Shown here one piece after another: positions 47,112-55,395 of a stretch of DNA of 64,000 nt. The stretch spans positions 1-64,000 of the forward strand of contig NZ_JADPQF010000009.1 in assembly GCF_015687155.1 (NCBI RefSeq), written 5' to 3'. How positions within the stretch are numbered: position 1 is the first letter of the stretch; the number at the start of each line of letters is the position of its first letter. A program made the translations under genes and the position numbers. Below the pieces are notes generated by a model. It had not been told where the DNA came from, ran no database searches, and saw nothing but the letters and a program-made list of their open reading frames with translations. This stretch comes from Aliikangiella sp. G2MR2-5. GTDB taxonomy: Bacteria > Pseudomonadota > Gammaproteobacteria > Enterobacterales > Kangiellaceae.

Positions 47112-47375
47112 ATGCCAACAATTACTTGTCAGGTTGTCAACCTAAAAGGAATGCACGCCAGAGCAGCTGCACAGATAGTCAAGCTGGTTTGTGGCTACCA
47201 TAGTCAGGTTACTTTAAGACATAAAGACAAGGAGGCTCCCGCCGATAGTCTGATAAAGCTATTAACCTTAAATGCTCCCCAGGGGTCGACAATTACCATT
47301 GAAGCAAGAGGAAACGATAGCGAACAAGTTCTTGAAGCTTTGAATGAACTTTTTGCAATAGGATTTGGAGAGTAG
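47112..47375 (+). CDS. ptsO: Nitrogen PTS phosphocarrier Npr
   Basis: 87 residues, HPr fold. The phosphorylated His is in LKGMHARAAAQIVKL; the ADSLIKLLTLNAPQGSTITI segment is family-typical. It takes phosphate from PtsP and gives it to PtsN. Last gene of the ptsN-rapZ-npr group. Confidence 0.95.
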   Translation: MPTITCQVVNLKGMHARAAAQIVKLVCGYHSQVTLRHKDKEAPADSLIKLLTLNAPQGSTITIEARGNDSEQVLEALNELFAIGFGE

Positions 47376-47404
47376 GTTTTCCGTTGAAACCGAAATCAAT
47401 CCAG

Positions 47405-48316
47405 TTACCCTGCCGCCATAATTTCACCAGCTTCATCTTGTACAGTTTGCAGTAACCAGTCAGTAAATGCCTTTATTTTAGGTCGCTGCGCTGACTCCTT
47501 AGGGCATACGATATCGTAAGAAAAATCACTTTCCAGCATTAGCTCGAAAGGTCTGACAAGTCGACCAGCCTGAACTTCGGCTTGAGAGAGTACAATATGC
47601 CCCATAGCAATTCCCTGCCCATAGATTGCGGCCTGTTGCACCATTGAGGTGTGACTAAAAACGGGCCCCTGATTAAGGTTGATACCTTTCACTCCTGCAA
47701 ACTTTAGCCAGCGACGCCAGTCATTTGTATTTCCGTCATGCAACAAAGTATGTCTGCGAAGATCTTCTGGCGACTGCAGTGGTTTATCTCCTTCGAGCAA
47801 GGCAGGCGAGCATAAAGGGGTCAGGCGCTCACTTAAGAGAGTAACTGAGTGCATACCCGGATAATCGCCGGTATCATAATAGATCGCGACATCAACATCT
47901 TCACGCACAAAATCAACTGTCTCATCACTCGCTTTAAGGCGAACTTCAATATCTGGATATAGCTGATTAAAACGAGATAGCCTCGGAACTAACCATACCG
48001 TTGCAAAAGTAGGTACCACGCTGACGGTTAAGGCTCCAGAGGCTCTTTGCGCTTTGATTTCTTCAGTTGCATTGCTAAGAATTTCAAATATATCTCTGAT
48101 TTTCGGCCAATAGTTCTGACCTTCATCAGTCAATAGAAGCTGCCGATTTCTTCTAACGAAAAGCGGCACTCCCAGAAACTCTTCAAGTGATTTTATCTGA
48201 TGGCTAACAGCTGCTTGTGTCACAAAAAGTTCATCTGCGGCGCGAGTAAAGCTTAAGTGTCGCGCCGCAGCCTCAAAGGCCCTCAGGCTTTTAAGTGGTG
48301 GTAAACGTCTTCCCAC
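47405..48316 (-). CDS. GcvA-like LysR-family regulator
   Basis: 303 residues starting at GTG 48316 with an AGGAG site. The helix-turn-helix begins LPPLKSLRAFEAAARHLSFTRAADELFVTQAAVSHQIKSLE, the GcvA subgroup pattern, followed by the effector domain. In E. coli GcvA regulates glycine cleavage and the divergent sRNA gene gcvB; here a structured RNA candidate is also divergent. Glycine-cleavage genes are not in the window, so the effector cannot be stated. CTAAT boxes lie just upstream. Confidence 0.92.
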   Translation of the reverse strand: MGRRLPPLKSLRAFEAAARHLSFTRAADELFVTQAAVSHQIKSLEEFLGVPLFVRRNRQLLLTDEGQNYWPKIRDIFEILSNATEEIKAQRASGALTVSVVPTFATVWLVPRLSRFNQLYPDIEVRLKASDETVDFVREDVDVAIYYDTGDYPGMHSVTLLSERLTPLCSPALLEGDKPLQSPEDLRRHTLLHDGNTNDWRRWLKFAGVKGINLNQGPVFSHTSMVQQAAIYGQGIAMGHIVLSQAEVQAGRLVRPFELMLESDFSYDIVCPKESAQRPKIKAFTDWLLQTVQDEAGEIMAAG

Positions 48317-48325
48317 ACACCTCTC

Positions 48326-48348
48326 CTAATTCATTAGTTTTTCTAATG
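48326..48348. promoter_or_regulatory. Cluster of CTAAT boxes, likely binding site of the GcvA-like regulator
   Basis: CTAAT (48326-48330), ATTAG (48333-48337) and CTAAT (48343-48347); the last two form the inverted repeat CATTAG-T5-CTAATG. A CTAAT core is what I recall for E. coli GcvA sites. It sits between the LysR start and the divergent promoter at 48370, where it could control both. Confidence 0.5.
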
Positions 48349-48369
48349 TGAAACATTATAATTGATCGT

Positions 48370-48398
48370 TTGAAAAGGTACAAATCGATGCGTATAGT
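48370..48398 (+). promoter_or_regulatory. Predicted sigma-70 promoter of the structured RNA
   Basis: TTGAAA (48370-48375) and TATAGT (48393-48398) with 17 bases between; transcription would start near 48404. Confidence 0.65.
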
Positions 48399-48403
48399 TC
48401 GCC

Positions 48404-48816
48404 CTGTGTTCAGCAGCGACTGTTCACACTACTGAAACATGATTGGTATACGCTATTTTGTAAACCGCTAGTTTCTGCTGATGACAAAGCTTTGTTAATC
48501 AGTAAATTTTCCAGTTATGCAGGGCGTTATTCGCTTCTGACTAACTAACACTCTAACAGAGTGTAGTCCTCCGCGGATGGTTAGTCATGGAATTAGAGGC
48601 TATGCCTCGAGATACATTGACTTGTATCAATGCTTGCCAGGTTAGTCTGCCCAATAATGGCAAGCACAGGGTTGAGAAACCCAAGTTTTGAGAGTTGTTT
48701 TTTGTTTCTGTCCCAACAGAATTTAATTAGTGAATGCTGTGGCCTCCTACCCCTTTTTTGGTCCTAAATTTCACAGCAAATTACTAGTAAGGCTTGCATT
48801 GCAAGCCTTTTTTTTT
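48404..48816 (+). ncRNA. Candidate structured non-coding RNA, ~410 nt
   Basis: No open frame of note, but a chain of hairpins between a good promoter and a strong terminator. Stems: TGACTAAC/GTTAGTCA (48538-48545 with 48580-48587) enclosing ACACTCT/AGAGTGT; GAGGC-TAT-GCCTC (48596-48608); GATACA/TGTATC (48611-48628); TGCTTGCCA/TGGCAAGCA (48631-48639 with 48658-48666) whose loop repeats GGTTAGTC; GGGTT-GAGA-AACCC (48669-48682, GNRA-type loop); TTCTGT/ACAGAA (48706-48721); TGCTGTG/CACAGCA (48735-48778); and the terminator. A G/U-rich stretch (48690-48711) could be a target-binding site. It is divergent from a GcvA-like gene, as gcvB is in E. coli, but I see no sequence likeness to GcvB. It may instead be the leader of the CtlX-type gene. 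Confidence 0.6.
48789..48816 (+). terminator. Terminator of the RNA candidate
   Basis: AAGGCTTGC (48789-48797) pairs with GCAAGCCTT (48801-48809), loop ATT, followed by nine T, a strong intrinsic terminator and a typical Hfq-binding 3' end. Confidence 0.92.
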
Positions 48817-48920
48817 GCCTGAATTTCACGGTATTATCTAAAGCTATCAACAACTCGACAAAAACCAGCACAACTTGAAAAAGCTCAGTTGCTGGAAAAT
48901 GGCAGGAGCAAGCTACAGCA

Positions 48921-49898
48921 ATGTCCACAAATGTGAATACACAGGATAATAACCTACATCGGCAACCTCATCTTACCGAGTCGTTAATAATGGTGGAGCC
49001 GCTGGACTTTGGATTCAACCCTCAAACCGGGCTTGATAACGAGTTTCAACACCAGCCAAGTTCAAATCAGTCTGAGGAAATCAAGCTTTCTGCCCAGAAA
49101 GAATTCAATCAAATGGTTGAAAAACTGTCTCGAACAGGCCTCGAAATCATCACTCTTGGAAAACCACATACAAAAGCTCCCTTGCCTGATGCAGTATTTC
49201 CCAACAACTGGTTTTCTACCAGAAATGACGGAACTCTGTTCATCTATCCCATGAAAACTGAGAATCGTAAAGCCGAAGTACAACAGGACTCTCTTTCACA
49301 GAAGCTATCTGGAGAAGGCTACCAGATAAAAAAAGTGATGGATTTAAGAAATCAGTATCAACCGAAAGTTGCTCTTGAGGGCACTGGAAGTCTGATATTT
49401 CACCATCCAAGCTCACAGGTTTTTGCCGCTATCTCAGAGAGGTGTGACCCGGAAGCTTTCAAAGAATTTTGTGACACCTATGGTTACCGAGCTAACCTGA
49501 TGCAAACCAAAAGCGCGAAAGGAACACCTATTTACCATACCAATGTTCTAATGAGTTGCGGTGAAAATTTTGCGCTGATAGCTGAGCCGGTAATTTCTGA
49601 TGACATTAGCTCACAACAAACTTTGTCGAATCTGCGGGACATTGTTAGTGACGTAATCACTATCAGTGAAGCGCAAATGGCGGAAAACTTTTGTGGCAAT
49701 ATTTTACAAGTAAAGAATAATGAAGGTACTCCTCTCATTTTGATGTCGCAATCAGCATTAGAAGGATTTAACCGGGCTCAGATTAAAACCCTTGAGGCTC
49801 ATGGTGAGATAGTTGCCTGCGCCATTCCCACTATAGAATATGTAGGGGGGGGAAGCGTTCGTTGTATGCTCGCAGAGAACTTTCTTCCCAGAAGATAG
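48921..49898 (+). CDS. ctlX: CtlX-type amidinohydrolase (arginine deiminase-like fold)
   Basis: 325 residues of the guanidino-group-modifying superfamily (COG4874/CtlX). Conserved pieces: the Asp/Asn region LPDAVFPNNWFSTR, the catalytic His in TPIYHTNVLMSCG, and the catalytic Cys in GGGSVRCMLAE at the C-terminus. CtlX members act on citrulline or related ureido/guanidino compounds. It starts 105 bp after the RNA terminator; its own promoter is not obvious, so read-through from the RNA promoter is possible. Gene name by family likeness; substrate not proven. Confidence 0.85.
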   Translation: MSTNVNTQDNNLHRQPHLTESLIMVEPLDFGFNPQTGLDNEFQHQPSSNQSEEIKLSAQKEFNQMVEKLSRTGLEIITLGKPHTKAPLPDAVFPNNWFSTRNDGTLFIYPMKTENRKAEVQQDSLSQKLSGEGYQIKKVMDLRNQYQPKVALEGTGSLIFHHPSSQVFAAISERCDPEAFKEFCDTYGYRANLMQTKSAKGTPIYHTNVLMSCGENFALIAEPVISDDISSQQTLSNLRDIVSDVITISEAQMAENFCGNILQVKNNEGTPLILMSQSALEGFNRAQIKTLEAHGEIVACAIPTIEYVGGGSVRCMLAENFLPRR

Positions 49899-49982
49899 CA
49901 GGGTTACATCGCGATTAAAGGAAATTCCGGACTTTTGGGTCTAAAATGGATATAACGTAAAATATCCAGAATAAATAGTTCT

Positions 49983-51680
49983 ATGGGATTTCCGCTCCTC
50001 GACGGATACAAAATCAATAAAGAGTTTGCCTCTGGCGGTATGGCGAAGATTTATGATGCGGTTCAGATATCCCTTAACCGCCCGGTAGCCATCAAATTTC
50101 TAAGCAAGCAGCTTCTGACTCATCGAGAAGCCAAAGAGCTCTTTGAGCGAGAATCATTGATTATTGCTCAGCTCAACCATCCAAACATCGTTCAGGTGAT
50201 CGACAAAGGAATCTCAAAAGAGTCCCAGCCCTATTTTGTTATGGAGAAGCTCAAAGGAATTGATCTTTCCCAATTACTTGGTGGTGGAGAGCTCCCATAT
50301 AGCAAGAAGATGGATATCGCTATTCAACTGTGCAAAGGGTTAGCCTATGCACACAAAAACGGTGTTATACATCGAGATATCAAACCTTCAAATATCATTA
50401 TTGATCAACACGGTGATGTAAAAATACTCGACTTTGGTATTGCACTGGATAGTGAACAGCAATCGCCGGATTCAACACAATCAGCAGTCATGGGAACGCA
50501 GGGATATGTTGCTCCAGAGCAAATCGATGATTATAGTAACGCAACCTTCGTGAGCGATATTTTTTCGGTCGGGGTGCTTTTGTATGATCTTTTCGGCAAA
50601 CCAGCTAAGGATGGAAAAAGAAGAGCGGATGCTCGACTGGATAATCAACTACCCTCTGACCTCGTCAAATTAATAAAGAAATGCGCACATGAAGATCCTC
50701 AACAAAGATATCAGTCATTATCATCTGTTCGTGATGAATTGCTGCGAATATCTCAAGGTACTCACCTTGGGAATACTGTCAAACAGGCCAAAAAAGACAA
50801 TGAGGATCTGACCAAGAACTTTAATCTTCTGGATATATTAAGCGACCAAAAATATAAGAAAGTTTATTTATTTCAGAAAAAGAGCAATAAGCAACTACTC
50901 GTTATTAAAAGAACTGTCGGTGATAGTTCCGGGGTGAAAGAAGCCAAATATCTGTCAAGCCTGAAACATCCAAACATTGTCAATATTTATGCTGCGGTGA
51001 AATCAAAACAGAACTCAACTGTAATCAGTGAGTATCTTCCCGGCGGAAGTCTGAGCAATCAACTCATCCAGGATATCGGAGAGCAGGAATTTTTGGTCCA
51101 GGCCTGTCAAATATGTTCAGCTCTTTATTTCGCGCATCAAAATAAAATTCTCCATGGCAATCTATCTCCGAATAATATTTTGCTTGATGAAAAACAGAAT
51201 CTTAAGTTAACCGACTTTGGGCAAAAAGCGAGCGCAAATGACAACCCCGAAGAAATCAAGGCTTACCATCCTCCCGGTCAACAAGGTCTTTGTGAGCAAT
51301 ATGACATCTATTGCATGGGTGCAATATTTCACCATATGCTATACGGCGTTCCTCCGGGGACCTCTACACCAAATTCTCATCGAAAAGTATCTTTCCGTCT
51401 CGAAAAGTTGATTGATTCGATGTTAGCGCTCGATCCTCAACATCGCCCCTCCACCGCCCAACAAGTCCTGGTAGAACTGCAGCGGATCGCAAATAACCCT
51501 GCAAACAAGAAGCTGAAGTCTCAGATGGGGGAAGATAACGACGATGCTTTCTTTCGAAAGAGAAAGCGTACCAGAAGAAAAGCTCAGGAAAAAAACAGCA
51601 ATAGCTTGTGGCTTTCAATCCTGCTGGTACTTTCGTTAATGCTTAACGTCGCTTTAATTGTACGAGAATTAGTTAAATAA
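49983..51680 (+). CDS. Membrane Ser/Thr protein kinase fused to a pseudokinase
   Basis: 565 residues. Kinase 1 (~8-260) is complete: Gly-loop FASGGMAKIYDA, Lys38 in VAIKFL, HRDIKPSN (Asp132) and DFG (Asp150). A second kinase-like domain (~285-505) keeps the Lys (LVIKR) and DFG (Asp411) but its catalytic loop reads HGNLSPNN, so the catalytic Asp is Asn393, and it lacks a glycine-rich loop. A basic linker leads to one C-terminal membrane helix (~543-562) with almost nothing outside. The second domain is probably an activator or scaffold. It faces a triple-FHA protein gene, the classic kinase-FHA partnership. Confidence 0.9.
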   Translation: MGFPLLDGYKINKEFASGGMAKIYDAVQISLNRPVAIKFLSKQLLTHREAKELFERESLIIAQLNHPNIVQVIDKGISKESQPYFVMEKLKGIDLSQLLGGGELPYSKKMDIAIQLCKGLAYAHKNGVIHRDIKPSNIIIDQHGDVKILDFGIALDSEQQSPDSTQSAVMGTQGYVAPEQIDDYSNATFVSDIFSVGVLLYDLFGKPAKDGKRRADARLDNQLPSDLVKLIKKCAHEDPQQRYQSLSSVRDELLRISQGTHLGNTVKQAKKDNEDLTKNFNLLDILSDQKYKKVYLFQKKSNKQLLVIKRTVGDSSGVKEAKYLSSLKHPNIVNIYAAVKSKQNSTVISEYLPGGSLSNQLIQDIGEQEFLVQACQICSALYFAHQNKILHGNLSPNNILLDEKQNLKLTDFGQKASANDNPEEIKAYHPPGQQGLCEQYDIYCMGAIFHHMLYGVPPGTSTPNSHRKVSFRLEKLIDSMLALDPQHRPSTAQQVLVELQRIANNPANKKLKSQMGEDNDDAFFRKRKRTRRKAQEKNSNSLWLSILLVLSLMLNVALIVRELVK

Positions 51681-51709
51681 AAGTCTGATTTATTTTTATT
51701 CGCCTGGTT

Positions 51710-52873
51710 TTAAATAACACCAGAAAAAACCAGCGCAGCAACAATAGCGGCAATAGCGATCAAACCAATAACCAACTTTCCACTACTGGCACTGCTTTGC
51801 ATTGGTTTGGCGTAATCCAATGGTTTATCACCAACGGATTGAAACTTCAGCAGAGTTCCTCCGACTACAAGTTCATCGCCATCTTGCAAAATAGCCTTGG
51901 CTTGCATTTTGCCATTGACCAGGAGACCGTCTGCCGCACCATTATTCTTTATTTCCCAGCCGAGCTCTGTTTCAGTCAAATAAACGTGTCGTGCAGAGAC
52001 ACTCTTTTCACTTGTAGACAAGTGATGTCCCAACATACGAGAAATATGATTCTCCGCATTCGTTATTTCGAACACTTTTCCCAAAGCATCAGATGACAAC
52101 CCGTGCATAAAAACCTTGTGACTTGCTTTACCGTCCTTACTTATTACTTTACCATTAGATTTTGCTTTCGATTTTTTAGGCTTTGACACAGCATCTCGAA
52201 CAACGGTTCTTGGTTTTGCTTCAGTATTCCCCTCAGGTCCTACAAGACTAAAAATAAACTCGTCCAGCCTGATTTCATCACCGTTACGCAACTCACAGGA
52301 TTTAACTCTTTCGCCATTGACATAGGTTCCATTCGAAGAACCGAGATCCTGAATAGTCAATTTATCTTTATCAGAATGAAATTTGGCGTGCTTTCGTGAG
52401 ACGTAACTCAAAGGAACAACAATATCACAAGCGTTATCTCGTCCAAGTACGGCTCCGCTGGTAATTGAAAAGTATTGACCTTCAAGTGGTTTGGTAAGCG
52501 CTTTTAACATCCAGGGGCTCACCGCCTGACGAATAACAGTTTTTGGAGCGTCGTGTTCGGGTTCGTTAGATCTGCGACTTCTCTCGGTTAAAGGATCAAT
52601 GATTTCCAGCTCACTCTGACCAAGTCTGATGATATCCCAAGCCTTTAGTTGTGTTTGTTTGACAATAGGCACCTCATTGACAAAAACACTTCGCTTGGCG
52701 CTAATGTTTTTAAGCACCAGTTCGTCTTGCTGAATCACAATCTGGACGTGTTTTCCGTCCACGCCTTCATCAGAAACAACAATTTGACAATCCGGATCGG
52801 AACCAATCTCTAGCGTGGAGTCGACTAACCACATTGCTGGCTTCCTTCGATCCTTGAATTGAATTTTAAGCAT
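51710..52873 (-). CDS. Triple FHA-domain tail-anchored protein
   Basis: 387 residues. FHA domains at ~1-95 (EIGSDPDCQIVV), ~125-210 (complete: GRDNACDIVVPLSYVSRKHAKF and DLGSSNGTYVNGERV) and ~255-350 (degenerate: HHLSTSEKSVSARHVYLT). A C-terminal helix (~363-385) would anchor it in the inner membrane. FHA domains bind phosphothreonine. It is convergent with the kinase-pseudokinase gene and is its likely substrate or reader. The second FHA has the best-preserved binding residues (Gly, Arg, Ser-x2-His, Asn). Confidence 0.9.
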   Translation of the reverse strand: MLKIQFKDRRKPAMWLVDSTLEIGSDPDCQIVVSDEGVDGKHVQIVIQQDELVLKNISAKRSVFVNEVPIVKQTQLKAWDIIRLGQSELEIIDPLTERSRRSNEPEHDAPKTVIRQAVSPWMLKALTKPLEGQYFSITSGAVLGRDNACDIVVPLSYVSRKHAKFHSDKDKLTIQDLGSSNGTYVNGERVKSCELRNGDEIRLDEFIFSLVGPEGNTEAKPRTVVRDAVSKPKKSKAKSNGKVISKDGKASHKVFMHGLSSDALGKVFEITNAENHISRMLGHHLSTSEKSVSARHVYLTETELGWEIKNNGAADGLLVNGKMQAKAILQDGDELVVGGTLLKFQSVGDKPLDYAKPMQSSASSGKLVIGLIAIAAIVAALVFSGVI

Positions 52874-53043
52874 CAGAGTAGGAATTCCCTATTTTATTGT
52901 TGTATTTTCAGAAATCAGTTAAATAACTTAAGTAGTTACTTTTTCAGCCATATAATAACTGTAAATCAAGGATTTAAAAATAAAATTTTGCCTGTATGAA
53001 AGGGTTTCTGTACTAAGTTTAGTTGATTTAGGCTAGATTTTCG

Positions 53044-53076
53044 GCAGAAAAAGCCGGGATACCGGCTCTTTCTCAC
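53044..53076 (-). terminator. Terminator of the DUF819 gene
   Basis: AGCCGG/CCGGCT stem (53052-53057 with 53062-53067), followed on the minus strand by T5. Confidence 0.8.
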
Positions 53077-53122
53077 AAATTTGAGAGTGTTTCAACTACT
53101 CTCCTCTACCTGTGTATGATGT

Positions 53123-54469
53123 TTAAACGGCCGCTGCCTTGAGTATCAACCCACAAATATAGGCAGCATAAGTTCCAAGCGCGTACCCCAGCACAGCGAG
53201 TAGAACACCTACCGGCGCGAGCGAAGGATGAAAAGCAGAAGCAACGATTGGAGCTGATGCCGCACCACCAACATTGGCCTGGCTACCAACAGCCATATAA
53301 AACACAGGAGCTTTGATCAATTTAGCGACAATAAGCATTAACGAAGCGTGAATAAGCATCCAGATGGCACCGACTACAAATAACCAGGGACGTTCAAAAA
53401 TCGCCGAGATATCCATATGTAAGCCGATACTCGCAACCAGAACATAAATAAAGACAGAGCCTACTTTTGAAGCACCAGCAGCTTCAAATTGTCTAAGCCT
53501 GGTGGTTGAAAGAATCAGTCCAACGGTTGTTACAGTAACAATTAACCAGAAAAACTTGCTGGTTAAAGAATACTGCTTCGCTGCCGGCCAAACTTCTGCA
53601 ATATATGGAGCCAAATTGTCCGCAACGAGATGACCCAGCGAAGTGGCGCCAAAAGCAATTGCAACAATGAGCATGAGATCAGTGAGATCGGGATTGCGCG
53701 AATGCTTTTTGTGAAACTGTTCTACTGTAGTTTTTAATTCTTCAATTGCTGAAGTATCGGCTCCAGAAGCTTCATCAAGCTGTTTGGCTCTTCCCGCCAT
53801 TAACAACAGAACCGCCATCCATACATTTGCAACTATCACGTCGACAGCAATCATACTGGAGAACAATTCACCAGAAACCTCAAACACTTCCTTCATTGCC
53901 GCCTGGTTAGCACCACCACCAATCCAGCTACCGGCAACAGTGGTCATGCCTCGCCACACATCTCCGGCGACTACGTCAGGATTAATTGCCGCCATAATCA
54001 AAATTGCAATGGGTCCCCCGATAACAATTCCCATAGTACCGGTGAGAAACATAATCAGGGCCTTTGGTCCTAAAGCTTTTATCCGTTTAAAGTCGATGCT
54101 GAGAGTCAAAAGTACCAAGCTGGCGGGCAATAAGAATCTGGAGGCGACATAATATAGTTGCGCACCACTGGCTTTTATTTTTTCGTCAGTAGGGTCATCA
54201 AATGCCTGGCATTGCTCTAAAACTTTTGTGCCAGCATCGATCACTCCACCGAGTACTTTTCCACAATCATAGTCATAAGGAACAATATGAAACGTGTGTA
54301 GTAATGAAGGAATGAAATAACATAAAAGTAACGCTGGAACATATTTATAAAAAGATTTTAAAGTCGGGTGCTCACTTTTATGGGTATAGAAAACCAGTCC
54401 GAGAATAACGGTCAAAATACCAAATACAACGCCGTTATTAGTAATTAAATAGGTTATCGGTTCTTGCAT
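53123..54469 (-). CDS. DUF819 family membrane protein
   Basis: 448 residues with ~11-12 membrane helices. DUF819 (YjcL-like) proteins are related in shape to the sodium-symporter group. Conserved runs include GSWIGGGANQAAMKE and the C-terminal GSQANVGGAASAPIVASAF, which look like two inverted half-repeats with substrate-binding loops. Substrate unknown. Monocistronic, with a terminator. Confidence 0.88.
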   Translation of the reverse strand: MQEPITYLITNNGVVFGILTVILGLVFYTHKSEHPTLKSFYKYVPALLLCYFIPSLLHTFHIVPYDYDCGKVLGGVIDAGTKVLEQCQAFDDPTDEKIKASGAQLYYVASRFLLPASLVLLTLSIDFKRIKALGPKALIMFLTGTMGIVIGGPIAILIMAAINPDVVAGDVWRGMTTVAGSWIGGGANQAAMKEVFEVSGELFSSMIAVDVIVANVWMAVLLLMAGRAKQLDEASGADTSAIEELKTTVEQFHKKHSRNPDLTDLMLIVAIAFGATSLGHLVADNLAPYIAEVWPAAKQYSLTSKFFWLIVTVTTVGLILSTTRLRQFEAAGASKVGSVFIYVLVASIGLHMDISAIFERPWLFVVGAIWMLIHASLMLIVAKLIKAPVFYMAVGSQANVGGAASAPIVASAFHPSLAPVGVLLAVLGYALGTYAAYICGLILKAAAV

Positions 54470-54831
54470 GATTGCCCTTAGATCGTTTGATTGCCTTAGA
54501 ATTTTCTTATAATTATTATTTTAACCGTCCATCAGGACGAACAACTCCCACCTGAGGCTTGTACTAACGCCTCGCATAAGCCGAGTCATAAGATAACAGC
54601 AGGCCGCCGAAATGTCATATCTATTGTCATTGATTTAATCAATATAAAATAGTCGGCAGCCTTGCGAGCAATCGATAATAGTCTTATAGTTCAATGAGTT
54701 AGATTCATAAAAATGGAAAAACTTGCATAGTTCCCGTAAGCGCGAGCCAAAAATCTATATTTATTTTATTTCAAAACCAACTTTTTACCTCTGCTTAACG
54801 ACTTAGGTAAGCAGAAATTAACTAATCACTT
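54470..54831. other. Intergenic region before the ECF sigma operon
   Basis: 360 bases without a gene. It holds the short palindrome ATTGAT-TTA-ATCAAT (54629-54643) overlapping a weak promoter (TTGTCA, 54624-54629, and TAAAAT, 54645-54650, only 15 apart). No sigma-E-type promoter for autoregulation was seen on the plus strand. Confidence 0.4.
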
Positions 54832-55395
54832 ATGCCCATGTTTATTAAAAAGAGCGATGAAAAACTAATTGAGCAAGCCCTCGATGGCTCTCAGAGCTCC
54901 TGGGTCAAACTGGTGAAGCGTTATGAAGGACTGGTCTACAACTATTGCCTGAGAATGACGTTTCAACAAACCGATGCCATGGATTTAATGCAGGAAGTAT
55001 TTTTAGCGGTGTATCGCAACCTTCCAGCCTATCGAGGGGATGGACAGTTTAAGGCCTGGATGATGCGGATAGCAGCCAATAAGACAGCTGACTTTTTAAG
55101 AGCAAGAGGACGTAATCCTCTCTATCAGGCCGGAGAAGTAGAACATGATAAATATCATTCAAGCTCTTCACCTGAAGCAGAATACCAGCAATTTAGTCAA
55201 AATAGAGAGATCCTCAAAATGCTGAGTACGCTCTCAGAAGAGCAAAGAATGGTGGTTGAACTCAAGTTTTTTCAACATTTTACTTTTGAAGAGATCAGCC
55301 AACAAACCGGTGTTGCTATTAGCACCATAAAAACCCGTTTGTATTCGGCCCTACAAAAACTGAAAGGCCAGATGGAGGTTCAAAATGCACTGTAA
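54832..55395 (+). CDS. ECF-family RNA polymerase sigma factor
   Basis: 187 residues, RpoE-like group. Region 2 has LVYNYCLRMTFQQTDAMDLMQEVFLAVYRNLPAYRG and FKAWMMRIAANKTADFLR; region 4 has LSEEQRMVVELKFFQHFTFEEISQQTGVAISTIKTRLYSAL. It should redirect RNA polymerase when released by the anti-sigma factor encoded next, which overlaps by 11 bp. ATG 54838 is an alternative start. Target regulon unknown. Confidence 0.93.
   Translation: MPMFIKKSDEKLIEQALDGSQSSWVKLVKRYEGLVYNYCLRMTFQQTDAMDLMQEVFLAVYRNLPAYRGDGQFKAWMMRIAANKTADFLRARGRNPLYQAGEVEHDKYHSSSSPEAEYQQFSQNREILKMLSTLSEEQRMVVELKFFQHFTFEEISQQTGVAISTIKTRLYSALQKLKGQMEVQNAL

Noticed and set aside
48540-48630. Likeness to 6S RNA (CTCCGCGG followed by TGGT and CATG, after a hairpin)
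   Set aside because: The short stretch resembles E. coli 6S RNA by eye, but the pairing seen here (GACTAAC with GTTAGTC around it) does not fit the 6S rod with a central bubble, and the flanking conserved 5' and 3' arms are missing.
48404-48816. RNase P RNA, tmRNA or SRP RNA
   Set aside because: None of the conserved blocks I know for these RNAs (for example the GAGGAAAGTCC block of RNase P RNA, or the SRP GGAA-loop helix) is present.
54629-54643. FNR-type box TTGAT...ATCAA
   Set aside because: Spacing between half-sites is 3 bases instead of 4, and it overlaps only a weak promoter.
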